Source: Dreissena polymorpha (taxonomy: Eukaryota; Mollusca; Bivalvia; Myida; Dreissenidae). Taken from it: DNA of 64,000 bases. The notes beneath the pieces are model-generated. The model ran no database searches. It had not been told where the DNA came from and was given only the letters and a program-made list of their open reading frames with translations. Both the position numbers and the translations under genes were made by a program. Location of the stretch: NCBI RefSeq assembly GCF_020536995.1, contig NC_068366.1, forward strand, positions 20,243,299-20,307,298, given 5' to 3'. Positions 1 to 12,300 of this stretch are shown in pieces (position 1 is the first letter of the stretch; each line of letters begins with the position of its first letter).

Positions 1-151
1 ATGTAGATGGTTATGTTTTGACTGTTCCCAGATACCAAGAAATATCTGCTTTATTACATACTTCTAATAAAACTTCATTTGCATAAACATATTAACTATA
101 ATATAATTACTATTAGTAGTAGTAGTATTCATTTGACTCACCACTCAAAAG

Positions 152-334
152 TTAAGCATTTACCTGGAACTTCTTACTGAACAGTTCTTTGCGCAACGTT
201 CCGCGCATTTGAATAATGATGTTGGCAAAATATAAAACCAGGAAACAGCACACAATATTCCCCACTTGTTTCAACAAAGTGACTAATAGTAAATTGCGTT
301 TTAAGCATATATTTAGTAAATCCAGTAATACCAT
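152..334 (-). CDS. Edge exon of an unidentified membrane protein
   Basis: Open reading frame of about 57 coding residues ending at a good splice donor (TTCCAG then GTAAAT, around 162-167). It starts at an ATG at 334 or continues from an upstream exon I could not place. It holds a hydrophobic stretch (core VCCFLVLYFANIII) followed by a basic segment (RGTLRKELFSKKFQ), which suggests one transmembrane helix with a cytosolic flank. The rest of the gene would lie left of the window. A second possible donor (ATTCCTG then GTGAGT, near 360) suggests a further 5' exon at about 360-410. The pattern is loosely reminiscent of small multi-pass proteins such as TMEM18 or TMEM138, but this is not strong enough for a name. 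Confidence 0.45.
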   Translation of the reverse strand: MVLLDLLNICLKRNLLLVTLLKQVGNIVCCFLVLYFANIIIQMRGTLRKELFSKKFQVNA

Positions 335-844
335 TAACTTATGGTAAAGGGTAACTCACCAGGAATATTTAACATGGATTCTGTTTTCTTAAAGACCACC
401 GAATTGCCAATATATGTTTTCTACACTTCTTCGCTCCAAAAATATACAGGATAAAAAGCGAAGAATACGTCGTGGTTTTTTCTTTATTGCCCAAATTGTA
501 AACTTAGACAAGACCTATCGATTTACCGGTTTTTTGTAGTCTTTTACCAAACATGTATTACGTACATTTAATAAGAATCAGTGCCGAATGAGAATAATGA
601 CTTTCGTAGAGACGCACCATGGGTATTATATATTTCGTTGACTCAGTAACTTGTATACCATAGTTTCAGCAGAGATGGCGATTCAACGAACTGTTTGTCA
701 TTTCATATAATCATCTCATGCTATTTCCTCTATTTGAAGAACATTTCTAAATATACCGCGACAAGAAAAAATCGCCTCGGTAAGACGGTGTGACACCCGT
801 CTTGCTTGACGTCTACGCGCACCACATATTTGAGCCTCGCTCTG

Positions 845-1072
845 GGAAAATGAGGTGCTAAGTGTCGTCCCAAATTAGCCCGAGTGTGCGGACTAATCAG
901 GGACGACATTTTCCGCCTTAACTGGATTTTCGCTGAGAAGAGACTTCATTCAAACGAAAAATACCATAAAAAGCGAAAAGTGTCGCCCGTGATTAGCCTG
1001 TGCGGACTGCACAGGCTAATCATGGACGACACTTTACGCCCATCCATTAAGACCCGTTTTCACAGAGCGAGG
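845..1072. repeat. Palindromic GTCGTCCC/GGCTAATC repeat (family A), full copy
   Basis: Short interspersed repeat with internal palindromes. AAGTGTCGTCCCAAATTAGC at the left and GGCTAATCATGGACGACACT at the right flank an A-rich centre with AAGAGACTTCATTCAAACG. The right half contains the perfect hairpin TAGCCTGTGC...GCACAGGCTA. The same unit recurs about a dozen times in the window, which marks a non-autonomous, possibly foldback-type element. The apparent reading frame through it is not a gene. Confidence 0.8.
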
Positions 1073-1629
1073 TTCATATGGTTTCGAACGTCTACTCGTA
1101 CTCGAGAGCATTTTACGATATCGTTAATTTATAATATGATTTGCATTTATCAAAATGCAAAATGGTTAGGCTCTAGAATCGCAACCGGCATATTTTGGAT
1201 TGGAATACAGTGCCTTATAAATATTCTTTTAACAACAACACAATACTTTTTGTATTTATTTTTACTAGCCTGTTCATCACTAAACAACAACTACAATAAC
1301 AAACGCCAATAACACTACTATTGACTACGTTGCACTTAAAGGTGATTGCATACACTTCTCTCCCAATAATTATCTCTTAATATTAATCCAAACTAATGTG
1401 CCTTTGTTTCTGCTTATCACCGTGAAAACCTCACAAACACTCTGTTTCAAATTAACAATACTTTCAAAAGCACATTTCAGTTAACTGACATCAATGTAAA
1501 GATCACAACTATATCAACATTTACTATATTTTTATGAATACAAAATTAAAGAACAACATCATCTCCGCTGTGAACATTTTCTGCAAGCAAAACATGCATT
1601 GCACATAATACAACAAGTCTCGTAAACGT

Positions 1630-2165
1630 CAGAAGGTCATATCAGCATATGTTCAAAGAAGCCAGTTAAGCCCTTATTGCTTTAAACAGATATCTGACCA
1701 ATACCATTCAGAAGGACCTATTATATTTTTTACAAAGAAGGCAGATAAGCCCTTAAGGCTCTCAAAAGACGTTTGTTCCTTGAAAGCAAGAAGGTCATAT
1801 CAGCATATGTGCAAAGAAGGCAGATAAGCCCTATTGGCTCTTAACAGTTCCTTGAAAGCCAGAAGGTCATTTCAGCATATGTGTAAAGAAGGCAGATAAG
1901 CTCTACTGGCTCTCATCAGATGATTGTTCCCTAAACGCCAGAAGATCCTATCAGCATTTGTGCAATGAAGGCTGATTAGCCCTTCTGGCTCTCATCAGAT
2001 GATTGTTTCCTAAAAGCCAGAAGATCCTATCAACATTTGTGCAATGAAGGCTGATAAGCCCTTCTGGCTCTCATCAGATGATTGACACATGAAAGCCAGA
2101 AGATCCTATCAACATATGTTCAAAGAAGGCAGATAAGCCCACCTGCCTCTAAAAAGACATATAGA
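1630..2165. repeat. Minisatellite, unit about 75-80 bp
   Basis: About six to seven diverged tandem copies containing GCCAGAAGGTCATATCAGCA, GTGCAAAGAAGGCAGATAAG and GGCTCTCATCAGATGATTGT. No coding potential. Copies at the right (1930-2090) are more alike than those at the left, as expected for an array growing on one side. Confidence 0.8.
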
Positions 2166-2332
2166 AATGCATGCAGAAACAGTGATAAAAAATCGTCTAT
2201 CATTCTTACTTATGCTTTGTAACAATAACCATAGTAAAATAGTGACATAGTAACATAGTGACCATAATGGTAAGCAACAAAACAGATATCACAGCAAAAT
2301 ATGGCAATCATGATATGGCATAAACTATAAAA

Positions 2333-2853
2333 AACAAGGGACAAAATTGTCACAAAACCAGGTTTTCATTGTGAAAAAAAATCTGATAAAGGGAGAAAAC
2401 TCAAACTGAACTTTTGAAATGAACAAACAAAATTAACCCCCTTTGTAAGTTTGTTTTTAAAAAAAATCTATTTTTAGTCATGGCGACCTTGACATTGGAG
2501 ATATTGACGTGATTCTTTCGTGCGACACACCGTCCCATGATGGTGAACAAATGTGCCAAATGATTTTAAAATCTCACAATAAATGACATAGTTATGGCCA
2601 GGACAAGCTCATTTATGGCCATTTTTGACCTTTGAACTCTAAGTGTGACCTTGACCTTGGAGATATTGACGTAATTATTTCGCGCGACACACCGTCCAAT
2701 GATGGTGAACAAATGTGCCAAATGATTTTAAAATCGGACAATGAACGAAATAGTTATGGCCCGGACAAGCTTGTTCCGACCGCCCGCCAGCCAGCCCGCC
2801 CGCATTCGCCAATCTAATAACCAGTTTTTTTCTTCGGAAAACCTGGTTAAAAA
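2333..2853. repeat. Interspersed repeat with AACCAGGTTTT ends (family E)
   Basis: Begins ACAAGGGACAAAATTGTCAC then AACCAGGTTTT and ends TTCGGAAAACCTGGTTAAAA, so the ends are inverted. The interior has two direct copies of about 150 bp carrying CCTTGGAGATATTGACGT and ACACACCGTCCAATGATGGT. A second longer copy lies at 26935-27640 and a shorter one at 33722-34150. Confidence 0.8.
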
Positions 2854-2919
2854 TCCAGAAATCAAAATCAAATGATATTGACCATTCTTGACTGTGTTCA
2901 ATCTTATATTAGACATTAA

Positions 2920-3210
2920 ACAAGATATGTGTTTGTCAGAAACACAATGTCCCCTTCTGCGCCGCTTTGACGCTATATATTTGACCTTTGACCTTGAAGG
3001 ATGACCTTGACCTTTCACCACTCAAAATGTGCAGCTCCATGAGAAACAAATGCATGCCAAATATGAAGTTGCTATCCTCAATATTGCAAAAGTTATGGCA
3101 AAATGTTAAAGTTGGATCAAACAAACACACAAACCAACCAACCAACCAACCGACAGGGCAAAAACAATATGTCCCCCACTATAGTGGTGGTGGACATAAA
3201 AATGTATGAA
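2920..3210. repeat. Interspersed repeat with AAACAAGATGTG/TGTCCCCC ends (family D)
   Basis: Contains the family core ACCTTGACCTTTCACCACTC, AAAATGTGCAGCTCCATGAG and ATATTGCAAAAGTTATGGCA, then an (ACCA)n stretch and a terminal palindrome around CCCCCACTATAGTGGTGG. It is the single-unit form of the longer copies at 19190 and 62400. Several short frames run through it on both strands; none looks like a gene. Confidence 0.85.
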
Positions 3211-4499
3211 GTAAATACCAAGAATCAATATATTTTAAAGGAAGGATTTTGTGAAGAAAAAAAAGGGCTTCATTTTAAAGCAAGGGGCATGTACTTTGAA
3301 AAGAAAGATTGCAAACTTATTGTAGTTGTCTTTCTTATTTTTAAACATAGATCTACTTGCTTTAGAAAAAGCAAGACAAAATTGAGATTACAACATTACA
3401 GTGCTCAGGTGAGTAAAGATTAAACAAATCTGTGCATTACTATGTATAATAGTATTTTTTTGCAGGTTAATTTAAAAACAAAGTAGAACACCATTACCGG
3501 TATATACAAGTAAGTCAAAACATCTATATATTAAATATACATGTGACTAGACAAATTAAAGTGACTGAATCAGCATAATACAAATAGTTTGCACATCACT
3601 TAAAAATCATTTGACAGATGAACTTTATTTCTTATCCTGTACATTCTTCCAATTACTAATAGTAATTCAATTCAATTGGGTTAACTAGTATACATTTTGA
3701 AGTTATATATCAAAATGATTTTTGTTAAATATGTATAGGTTTTAATTCTAGCTGACTATTAGATTTGCATTTTTCTCAGACAGACAATAACTGTCTATTC
3801 CAGTCAACAATTTACATTGTATAAATGTGCTTATCTATCACTTTTAGCATGACTGGTCACAAGTTAGTCAGTACACCATGAGTAAACTTCGTTCTCATTT
3901 AAACTGGAACATTTTGTTCATAAAAAATTAATTTAAACATGATTAATATTCATGTAAATGTATGCGATAATGTTCACGATCTTCAAGCACTTAATATATC
4001 ACAAAAGAGACCAAATGTTCACTTTGTGAAACACTGGCGCAAGGAATGTACTATGATTAAAACTCATTGAAAAAATACAACTCTTGTCAGCAAACAGTAA
4101 AATATGTTATAGAACTGAGATACATGTACAGTGGTATGGTGATTATTTGATATTAATTCACGCAATTGTGCAAATGTGAATACCATCAAAACAAAGTGAC
4201 AATGTCATATATAAGAAATAATTGTTCCATTCAGCATTGGTTTCTGTTCAATAAACACATTTTTGAGATTTAGACTTAAAGCATGAGGATATAAGCACAT
4301 ATTGTTCAAAACACATGCATAAGAATGACTTGGGTGTTGTTTATTGGTTGATAGATAACAAAAATGCACAAGTTGTTATGAGTGTAACATGATTGATTTG
4401 ATTTAAATTTGATTTATATCTGTGAATTGAAAACAAGAAATAGGTTTCACTATGCTGCTCTCTGGTTCAGAAATAATTCTTTTATTGTTTACAAGCAGT
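3211..4499. other. Intergenic, AT-rich, no gene seen
   Basis: Both strands carry frequent stops, and I find no splice-bounded frame, tandem repeat or palindrome. It lies between the edge exon on the left and the armadillo-like gene on the right. Confidence 0.5.
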
Positions 4500-4663
4500 T
4501 TTCCAGGTCAACACTTTCCGCCTAAACACCATTTTCATTTCGAAAAAAAAAATCCATTAAACAAAAAAAAAACCATTAAAGCATAAAGTGTCTTCTTTGC
4601 CGACTGCACTTGCTTATCTAGGACAACACTTTATGCATAGGCATCAAGCCCCAAGTTCCCAGA
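4500..4663. repeat. Palindromic repeat family A, diverged copy
   Basis: Recognisable by AACACTTTCCGCCTAAAC at the left and AGGACAACACTTTATGCATA at the right around an A-rich centre with CATTAAAGCATAAAGTGTC. More diverged than the copies at 845 or 35622. Confidence 0.6.
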
Positions 4664-4847
4664 ATGTGGCACATATATTTAAGTTCTATGTTTTTCAGTG
4701 AGTTTCATGTAATACTAATTCCTTAATTCACGGTATTTCATATCACGAATTATTTCAGTTACTGACAACTGCCCTACTTAAATGAGAGGTAGGTAAGAGT
4801 GGCCATAGAAATCCTCTGATATTTTTCAAAAATAAGTTTTACATGTT

Positions 4848-5120
4848 TAATATTAAATCCACTGTTTTTATGACAATCAAGAATGGTTACAAGAGATGCA
4901 AAATTTACTAAATGATGTACCTTGCCTTATGAAGCTCCTCTTTAATGCAAATAACTGTAGAAAAAAGCAACTCGGTGTTTTTAAATATTAAATCCACTGT
5001 TTTTAAGACAATGAAGAATGGTTACAAGAGATGCAAAATTTACTTAATGATGTACCTTGCCTTATGAAGCTCCTCTCTAATGCAAATAACTGTAGAAAAA
5101 AGCAACTCAGTGTTTTTAAA
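4848..5120. repeat. Direct duplication, two copies of about 135 bp
   Basis: The block from AATATTAAATCCACTGTTTT to AAAAAAGCAACTCGGTGTTT is repeated immediately, with only a few substitutions. A recent local tandem duplication with no coding frame. Confidence 0.85.
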
Positions 5121-5319
5121 TAAAATATCTTTGCAGCATTGAAAAATGGCAATTTAAGCTCTCCATAACCTATTTTAAGACCAAAGTATTTCATGACTGA
5201 ACTAGTTGTGTAAGGCAACTAATTAAGCATTAATTATAATACAGCAACCGAAATCTTACATATTTGCTCCAGCAGAACACAGTGCAAATATTTGTTAAAA
5301 AGATAAAAAAATTGAAGTG

Positions 5320-6250
5320 GAATGTATGGGAAGCTACTCCAAAAACTTGTCTACTGTTTTTACAATGCAAGGGAGACAACTGTGAGCCCCTGCTTTTGGC
5401 TTGTGTTCATGTAAGTGAGTCTACTCCAGAAACTTGTCTACTGTTTGTACAATGGAACTGTGAGCCCTTGCTTTCAGCTTGTGTTCATGTAAGGGAGGCT
5501 ACTCCAAAAACTTGTCTACTGTTTGTACAAAGGAACTGTGAGCCCTTGCTTTCAGCTTGTGTTCATGTAAGGGAGGCTACTCCAAAAACTTGTCTACTGT
5601 TTGTACAATGGAACGGTGAGCCCTTGCTTTCAGCTTGTGTTCATGTAAGGGAGGTTACTCCAGAAACTTGTCTACTGTTTGTACATTAGGAGGGAAACAA
5701 TAATGAGCTCTTGCTTTCAGCTTGTGTTTCATGTAAGGGAGGCTACTCCAGAAACTTGTTTACATGTTGTTGATTGGAAGGGAGACAACTGTGAACCCTG
5801 GATTTCAGCTCGTGTTTCATGTAAGGGAGGCTACTCCAGAATCTTGTCTAATTGTTGTTGATTGGAAGGGAGACAACAGTGAACCCTGGATTTCAGCTTG
5901 TGTTCATGTAAGGGAGGCTACTCCAGAAACTTGTCTACTTGTTTATTGGAAATAGACAATGTGAGCCCTTGCTTTCAGCTTGTGTTTCATGTAAGGGAGG
6001 CTACTCCAAAAACTAGTGTACTAATTTGTTGATTGGAAGGGAGACAACTGTGAGCCCTGGATTTCAGCTTGTGTTTCATGTAAGGGAGGCTACTCCAAAA
6101 ACTTATCTGCTTGTTGTTAATTAGAAGGGAGACAATTGTGAGCCCTGGATTTCAGCTTGTGCTTTATGTAAGGGAGGCTACTCCAGAAACATGTCTACTT
6201 GTTGTTGATTGGAAGGGAGACAACTGTGCGCCCTGCATTTCAGTTTGTGT
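5320..6250. repeat. Minisatellite, unit about 73-85 bp, overlapping the last exon of the armadillo-like gene
   Basis: About eleven copies carrying TTTCAGCTTGTGTTCATGTA, AGGGAGGCTACTCCAGAAAC and TTGTCTACTGTTTGTACAAT. The left copies are shorter (about 73 bp). The right copies include GGAAGGGAGACAACTGTGAG and reach 85 bp. The right end at about 6250 enters the terminal exon of the minus-strand gene and supplies its stop codon. Plus-strand frames here are repeat artefacts. Confidence 0.9.
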
Positions 6251-6321
6251 TTCCGGTCTGCGTCTATCCACTGCCTCAGCACACCAGCAACCTGATCCTC
6301 CTGCTTCCAGCGTGCTTGGAT
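6178..6321 (-). CDS. Armadillo-like gene, last coding exon and stop
   Basis: Acceptor TTGTTCTCAG; reads IQARWKQEDQVAGVLRQWID and ADRKH, then about 22 residues encoded inside the adjoining minisatellite, and stops with TAG at 6178-6180. The stop and tail are therefore repeat-derived. Confidence 0.75.
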   Translation of the reverse strand: MQARWKQEDQVAGVLRQWIDADRKHKLKCRAHSCLPSNQQQVDMFLE

Positions 6322-9300
6322 CTGAGAACAACAAAACATGAGTTAGATACTATAATATCCAGTTCCATATTGTACAGATTCAAATAATAAGATATTCTTA
6401 ATTACATGTAAATACATAGATAATTCAAAATAAGAAATTATTTAGAAAAACTTAAACAATACTTCACTGAAGAATATTTGCATTAATATAAAAATACAAA
6501 ACATATATTTATATGCTTGTAATTAGAATGCAAGTTCCCTGTTAAAATATTAAAATAAAGCATTTCTGTGTAGGCAAATCCAAATATACATTCAAGAATT
6601 TACCCAATTATCTCAATTTTGGGGAATTGGTCAAACAATATATGATTTCGTAGTTCCAAAAGTAACAAAAAAGAAACTGCATCTGAATGGCGTTTTATGT
6701 TCCACTTGAAACGGGATTGTGACAGAGTGAGTATTTGTTGGAACCCAACAATGTGACTGTCATCATAAATTCAAGTTATTCATGATCAGCCTATGGCTAT
6801 AACTTCAAAAACAACACTTACATGATCCCAGACATCTGGGACTTTTGAGGCTTGCGCCCGCTGCACAGGGGCAGACATTGGGCGGCGCTTGATTTTCTCC
6901 ACTGAAACAAAATTAGAACAATGAAAATATGTACGTGTATATTGCAAGAACAATTCAGGTGTTATATGAAGATGTAGGAGAACAATATATTGCCCAACAT
7001 TTTTTCATGTCTTGAACAAAACAAGACTATAATTTTTTAGATTCAAGCAAACCATACATACTACTGTAGATTCTTTTTTTTTTTTTACATGAAATTTTGC
7101 AGATTTATAAAATCTGACATTGTTGGTTTAATCTAAAATTCGTGGATTTTGTTAAAATATCTAATAAAATAGCTTCGAGATTGAATGTTTGTAGGGCATT
7201 TGATTTTGTTGTTGAGAGACCAATTAACATCAAAAGAAAATTTGTGCCTGACAAAATAGAAGTGGTTTCACAGTATTACCAGTGCTGGCAATTGATGAAT
7301 AAATGCAGAAAGCATTATGAGGAAGACAAAAAGTGAACTTATAGATCACAAAGATTTTTAATCATTTTGATACTCATATATACTGCTATCAAACAGATCT
7401 AATTTTACCGGTAACATGAGCGCCAACTTGTAACAGATAGGCCGATTTAAAGGTCTGTGTAACATACATTCATTACCGATGTATTAACTTGTTGTAGAAA
7501 TGATGGTATAGAAAACAATGGAGACAAAATGTTGGTTTGTTGATTTGCGTCAAACTTTAAGATTTGCCATAACTTTTGCAGTATTGAAGATAGCAACTTC
7601 ATATTTGGCATGCATGTAAATCTCATGGAGCTGCACATTTTGAGTGGTGAAAGGTCAAGGTCATCCTTCAAGGTAAACGGTCAAATACATGGGTCAAAAT
7701 CGTCAAACTTTAACATTTGCCATAACTTTTGCTATATTGAAGATAGCAACTTCATATTTGGCATGCATGTGTATCTCATGGAGCTGCACATTTTGAGTAG
7801 TGAAAGGTCAAGGTCATCCTACAAGGTCAAAGATCCAATTTATGGGGAGGGACATAGTGTTTCACAAACACATCTTGTTTTTTTATATTTCAGTAACAGT
7901 GACCTTGACATTTATAAGACTAGCCCAGAAATTCAATACCAGACTAAGTCTGCACATTGTTAGCAAACAGGGCACATAATTTTAGTACACATACACCTTA
8001 AGTTATTGAGTGAAATTTGTTGGTCTTTTTAAAGAACCTTGGCTCCAACTTCTCCAAAAGGAATTCAATGCCAGCTATGCATGAATGCTACCTACACACA
8101 TCACTGTAGCATAATACTGCCATCCAAAATAAAGTTATTGAGCAGAAACTGTTTTCTATTTTTAGCAATAGTTACCTTGACCCTTTATTTGACTGGCCCA
8201 TATGCCATCCCAAGCTAGGTCTACATGCCAGCAAAATGAGCACACAATTTAAGTGAAACATCTGCATCCAAACTTGAATTATTGAGCCGAAATAGTTTAT
8301 ATATTTTCAGTAACAGTGATAATGTCCCCAACCTGACTGGCCCCAAATGCAATCCCAAGCTACATGTAGGTCTGTAGGTGAGCCAAGCTAGGTCTGTAGG
8401 TAAGCCAAGCTAGGTCTGTAGGTGAGCCAAGCTAGGTCTGTAGGTAAGCCAAGCTAGGTCTGTAGGTGAGCCAAGCTAGGTCTGTAGGTGAGCCAAGCTA
8501 GGTCTGTAGGTAAGCCAAGCTAGGTCTGTAGGTGAGCCAAGCTAGGTCTGTAGGTGAGCCAAGCTAGGTCTGTAGGTAAGCCAAGCTAGGTCTGTAGGTA
8601 AGCCAAGCTAGGTCTGTAGGTGAGCCAAGCTAGGTCTGTAGGTAAGCCAAGCTAGGTCTGTAGGTAAGCCAAGCTAGGTCTGTAGGTGAGCCAAGCTAGG
8701 TCTGTAGGTGAGCCAAGCTAGGTCTGTAGGTAAGCCAAGCTAGGTCTGTAGGTGAGCCAAGCTAGGTCTGTAGGTAAGCTATCAACTAAACTTTTATGTA
8801 TCAACATGTTGTGAACTAAAGTTTTGGCCTGAAAACCATTTGTTTATTTTGAGTAAAAGTAACCTTGACCTTCACTCGACTGGACCCAAATGCAATTAAA
8901 TGCTAGGTCTCCATTTATTTAACCTACACACATAATATGAATGTAAATCCTCCAGCAAAACTGACGATATTAAGCAAAAACAATTTCTCTATTTTTTGTA
9001 AAAGTGACCTTGACTGAGCTGACTTGCCCCTAATTAACTCCCAAGCTGGGTCCCCATTCAAGCTTATTATTTATCAAGATTGGTAAATGCAAACATTCAT
9101 AGATATTATGCCCAGAAATATTATCACAAATTTTAATTATTATCTGATTTAAATGTTTTGAAGTATTGAGCGAATATTTTTCTGTATGCGGCTCGTTTCC
9201 TGGATGCGGCCTGCCAGCAGCTAATGTTCCCATACCACCCACCCTTTTTTTAAATGTCAAAACCATTCAATCAAGCCATGTTAATATGAAGAACATAAAA

Positions 9301-12300
9301 TGCTATACCTTTAGAAATGGACTTGAGTGTATTGGCGACCTCTTGTTTGAGCAGCCCCTTAGTGTACTGAGCCATGGACAGCAGGAGCTGGGGTCCACCA
9401 TGGCGGTTGAAGAGCTGCTTGAGGCGGTGGTCACTGCCCACCAGGAGCCGTACAATGATCAGGCCTTAGAACAAACAAAAGTACATCAGTGAGTGCTGGC
9501 CCAAACAATGATAAAGCCTTGGAAAAAACAAAAGTACATCAGTGAGTGCTGGCCAGAACAATCATAAAGCCTTGGAACAAACAAAAGTACATCAGTGAGT
9601 GCTGGCCAGAACAATCATAAAGCCTTGGAACAAACATAAGTACATCAGTGAGTGCTGGCCAGAACAATCATAAAGCCTTGGAACAAACATAAGTACATCA
9701 GTGAGTGCTGGCCAGAACAATCATAAAGCCTTGGAACAAACATAAGTACATCAGTGAGTGCTGGCCAGAACAATCATAAAGCCTTGAACAAACAAAAGTA
9801 CATCAGTGAGTGCTGGCCAGAACAATCATAAAGCCTTGGAACAAACAAAAGTACATCAGTGAGTGCTGGCCAGAACAATCATAAAGCCTTGGAACAAACA
9901 TAAGTACATCAGTGAGTGCTGGCCAGAACAATCATAAAGCCTTGGAACAAACAAAAGTACATCAGTGAGTGCTGGCCAGAACAATCATAAAGCCTTAGAA
10001 CAAACATAAGTACATCAGTGAGTGCTGGCCAGAACAATCATAAAGCCTTGGAACAAACATAAGTACATCAGTGAGTGCTGGCCAGAACAATCATAAAGCC
10101 TTGGAACAAACATAAGTACATCAGTGAGTGCTGGCCAGAACAATCATAAACCCTTGGAACAAACATAAGTACATCAGTGAGTGCTGGCCAGAACAATCAT
10201 AAAGCCTTGGAACAAACATAAGTACATCACTGAGTGCTTGCCAGAACAATCATAAAGCCTTGGAACAAACATAAGTACATAAGTGAGTGCTGGCCAGAAC
10301 AATCATAAAGCCTTGGAACAAACATAAGTACATCAGTGAGTGCTGGCCAGAACAATCATAAAGCCTTGGAACAAACATAAGTACATCAGTGAGTGCTGGC
10401 CAGAACAATCATAAAGCCTTGGAACAAACATAAGTACATCAGTGAGTGCTGGCCAGAACAATCATAAAGCCTTGGAACAAACAAAAGTACATCAGTGAGT
10501 GCTGGCCAGAACAATCATAAAGCCTTGGAACAAACATAAGTACATCACTGAGTGCTTGCCAGAACAATCATAAACCCTTGGAACAAACAAAAGTACATCA
10601 GTGAGTGCTGGCCAGAACAATCATAAAGCCTTGGAACAAACATAAGTACATCACTGAGTGCTGGCCAGAACAATCATAAAGCCTTGGAACAAACATAAGT
10701 ACATCACTGAGTGCTGGCCAGAACAATCATAAAGCCTTGGAACAAACATAAGTACCAATGCTTTCCTTCTTAAATGGATTATCTTTTTCTTCACAGAAGA
10801 GAATTCCTTTAATATAAAAAATCCATCAAAGCGGAAAGTGTCTTCCCTGATTAGCCTGTGTGCACTGCTCGGGCTAATCTGGGATGACACTTTACACACA
10901 TGCATTAAGCCCTGTTTTCTCATACCGTTGCTCACACACAGGGCTGTTAATAAGCATATGTATGAAAATCAATCATTTAAGTTCTTTGTGATGTAAAGAA
11001 TACCAGGTGAATGTTGGATTAAGATGAGGTCTATCATACGAGGCTTAGAGTAAGACATGTATGTGTAAGACTTGTCTAGTGCCTAAATGTTTGGTGTCAA
11101 ACATGATGTTATATTTATCAAATATTCACCTTATATTCTTTTAATCCTATGAATAAGAGAGGTTGCTTATGAAAATCAAAGCAGAGAATATATGCATCCA
11201 GTTAGTGATCCTAATCGTCTAAATGATTTGTTTAGTGGACCCCTTTAAACCTTCCCCAAAAATGCAATGCAAATCTTTGTATGATGCTTTGCTATATATC
11301 ACATATACTAGTAAACAAACAATATGACAAACAGACAAACACCTGCAGACAAAACAAGAACCTGTAAGCAGAGGTCACAATTGTGATAACTACATGTAAC
11401 TGTTCACACTTGACCACTTAGATATGTATTTTGACGCATTTGTAGTCCCTTAGAAAGTAAAATTTAAATAAACACCTTCCTTACTAAATCATATTTAAAA
11501 ATTTTAAAGGCTTCATTTCCAATCCTTAGATACTGATTTGCAGCAAACAGCATACAACCTGAACAGACTGCAAGTTACTTGCAGGCTTTTCTGGTTTAAT
11601 AGTGTTTGCACATAGCCATTTTCACTTTGCTTCTGCATGGGAAAGGGTTATCATAACAAGTGATAGCAAGTATTGTTTTATCATGAGTTTACTGTGAACA
11701 TACATCGTGAAAAAGAGAGTATCCTTCTGGGATAATTGGGCTTAATGCATGTGCGTTAAGTGCAATACCAGATTACCCTGTGCAGTCCGCATATGCTAAT
11801 CAGCAATGTCACTCTCTGCTTTTATTCAATATTTCATTAAACAAGAGCTGTCCACTATTTGAGTGCTTGAGAGTATAACGTAAGCCATGATGGGGAAATT
11901 GTTCATATTCAATAATCTATAAGACTATAAGACGATCTTTCGAAAATAAAAAAAGGAAAAAAAATAAATAAAAAAATTTTTAGGGGGGGGGGGGGGGTAT
12001 AATGTGAGGTGTGGTCATTTATTAGATGATCTTCTTTCAAAAAAAAAAAAAAAGGAAAAAAAAAACATTTTTGGGGGGTGGGTGGGGGGGGACAGGGATT
12101 CTGGGTTGGGGCTTGAGGTATTGTTTGGGTGGAATCCATTGTGGTATTCAAGTGTTATCTTGTCAAAGTATTAATAAAATCTGATCATGAATAAAGAAGT
12201 TATGGCAATTTAAGCAAAATGTTCAATTATCTAAGCATAAAAGGGGCCATAATTCTGTCAAAATGCTTGATAGAGTTGTCTGCTCTTGTTTATTGGTTGG

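Noticed and set aside
5264-5689. 141-codon plus-strand frame with TPKTCLLFVQ repeats
   Set aside because: Translation of the minisatellite; not conserved protein sequence.
8350-10757. CRISPR-like regular arrays
   Set aside because: Repeats are head-to-tail without unique spacers, and the context is a eukaryotic intron. They are minisatellites.
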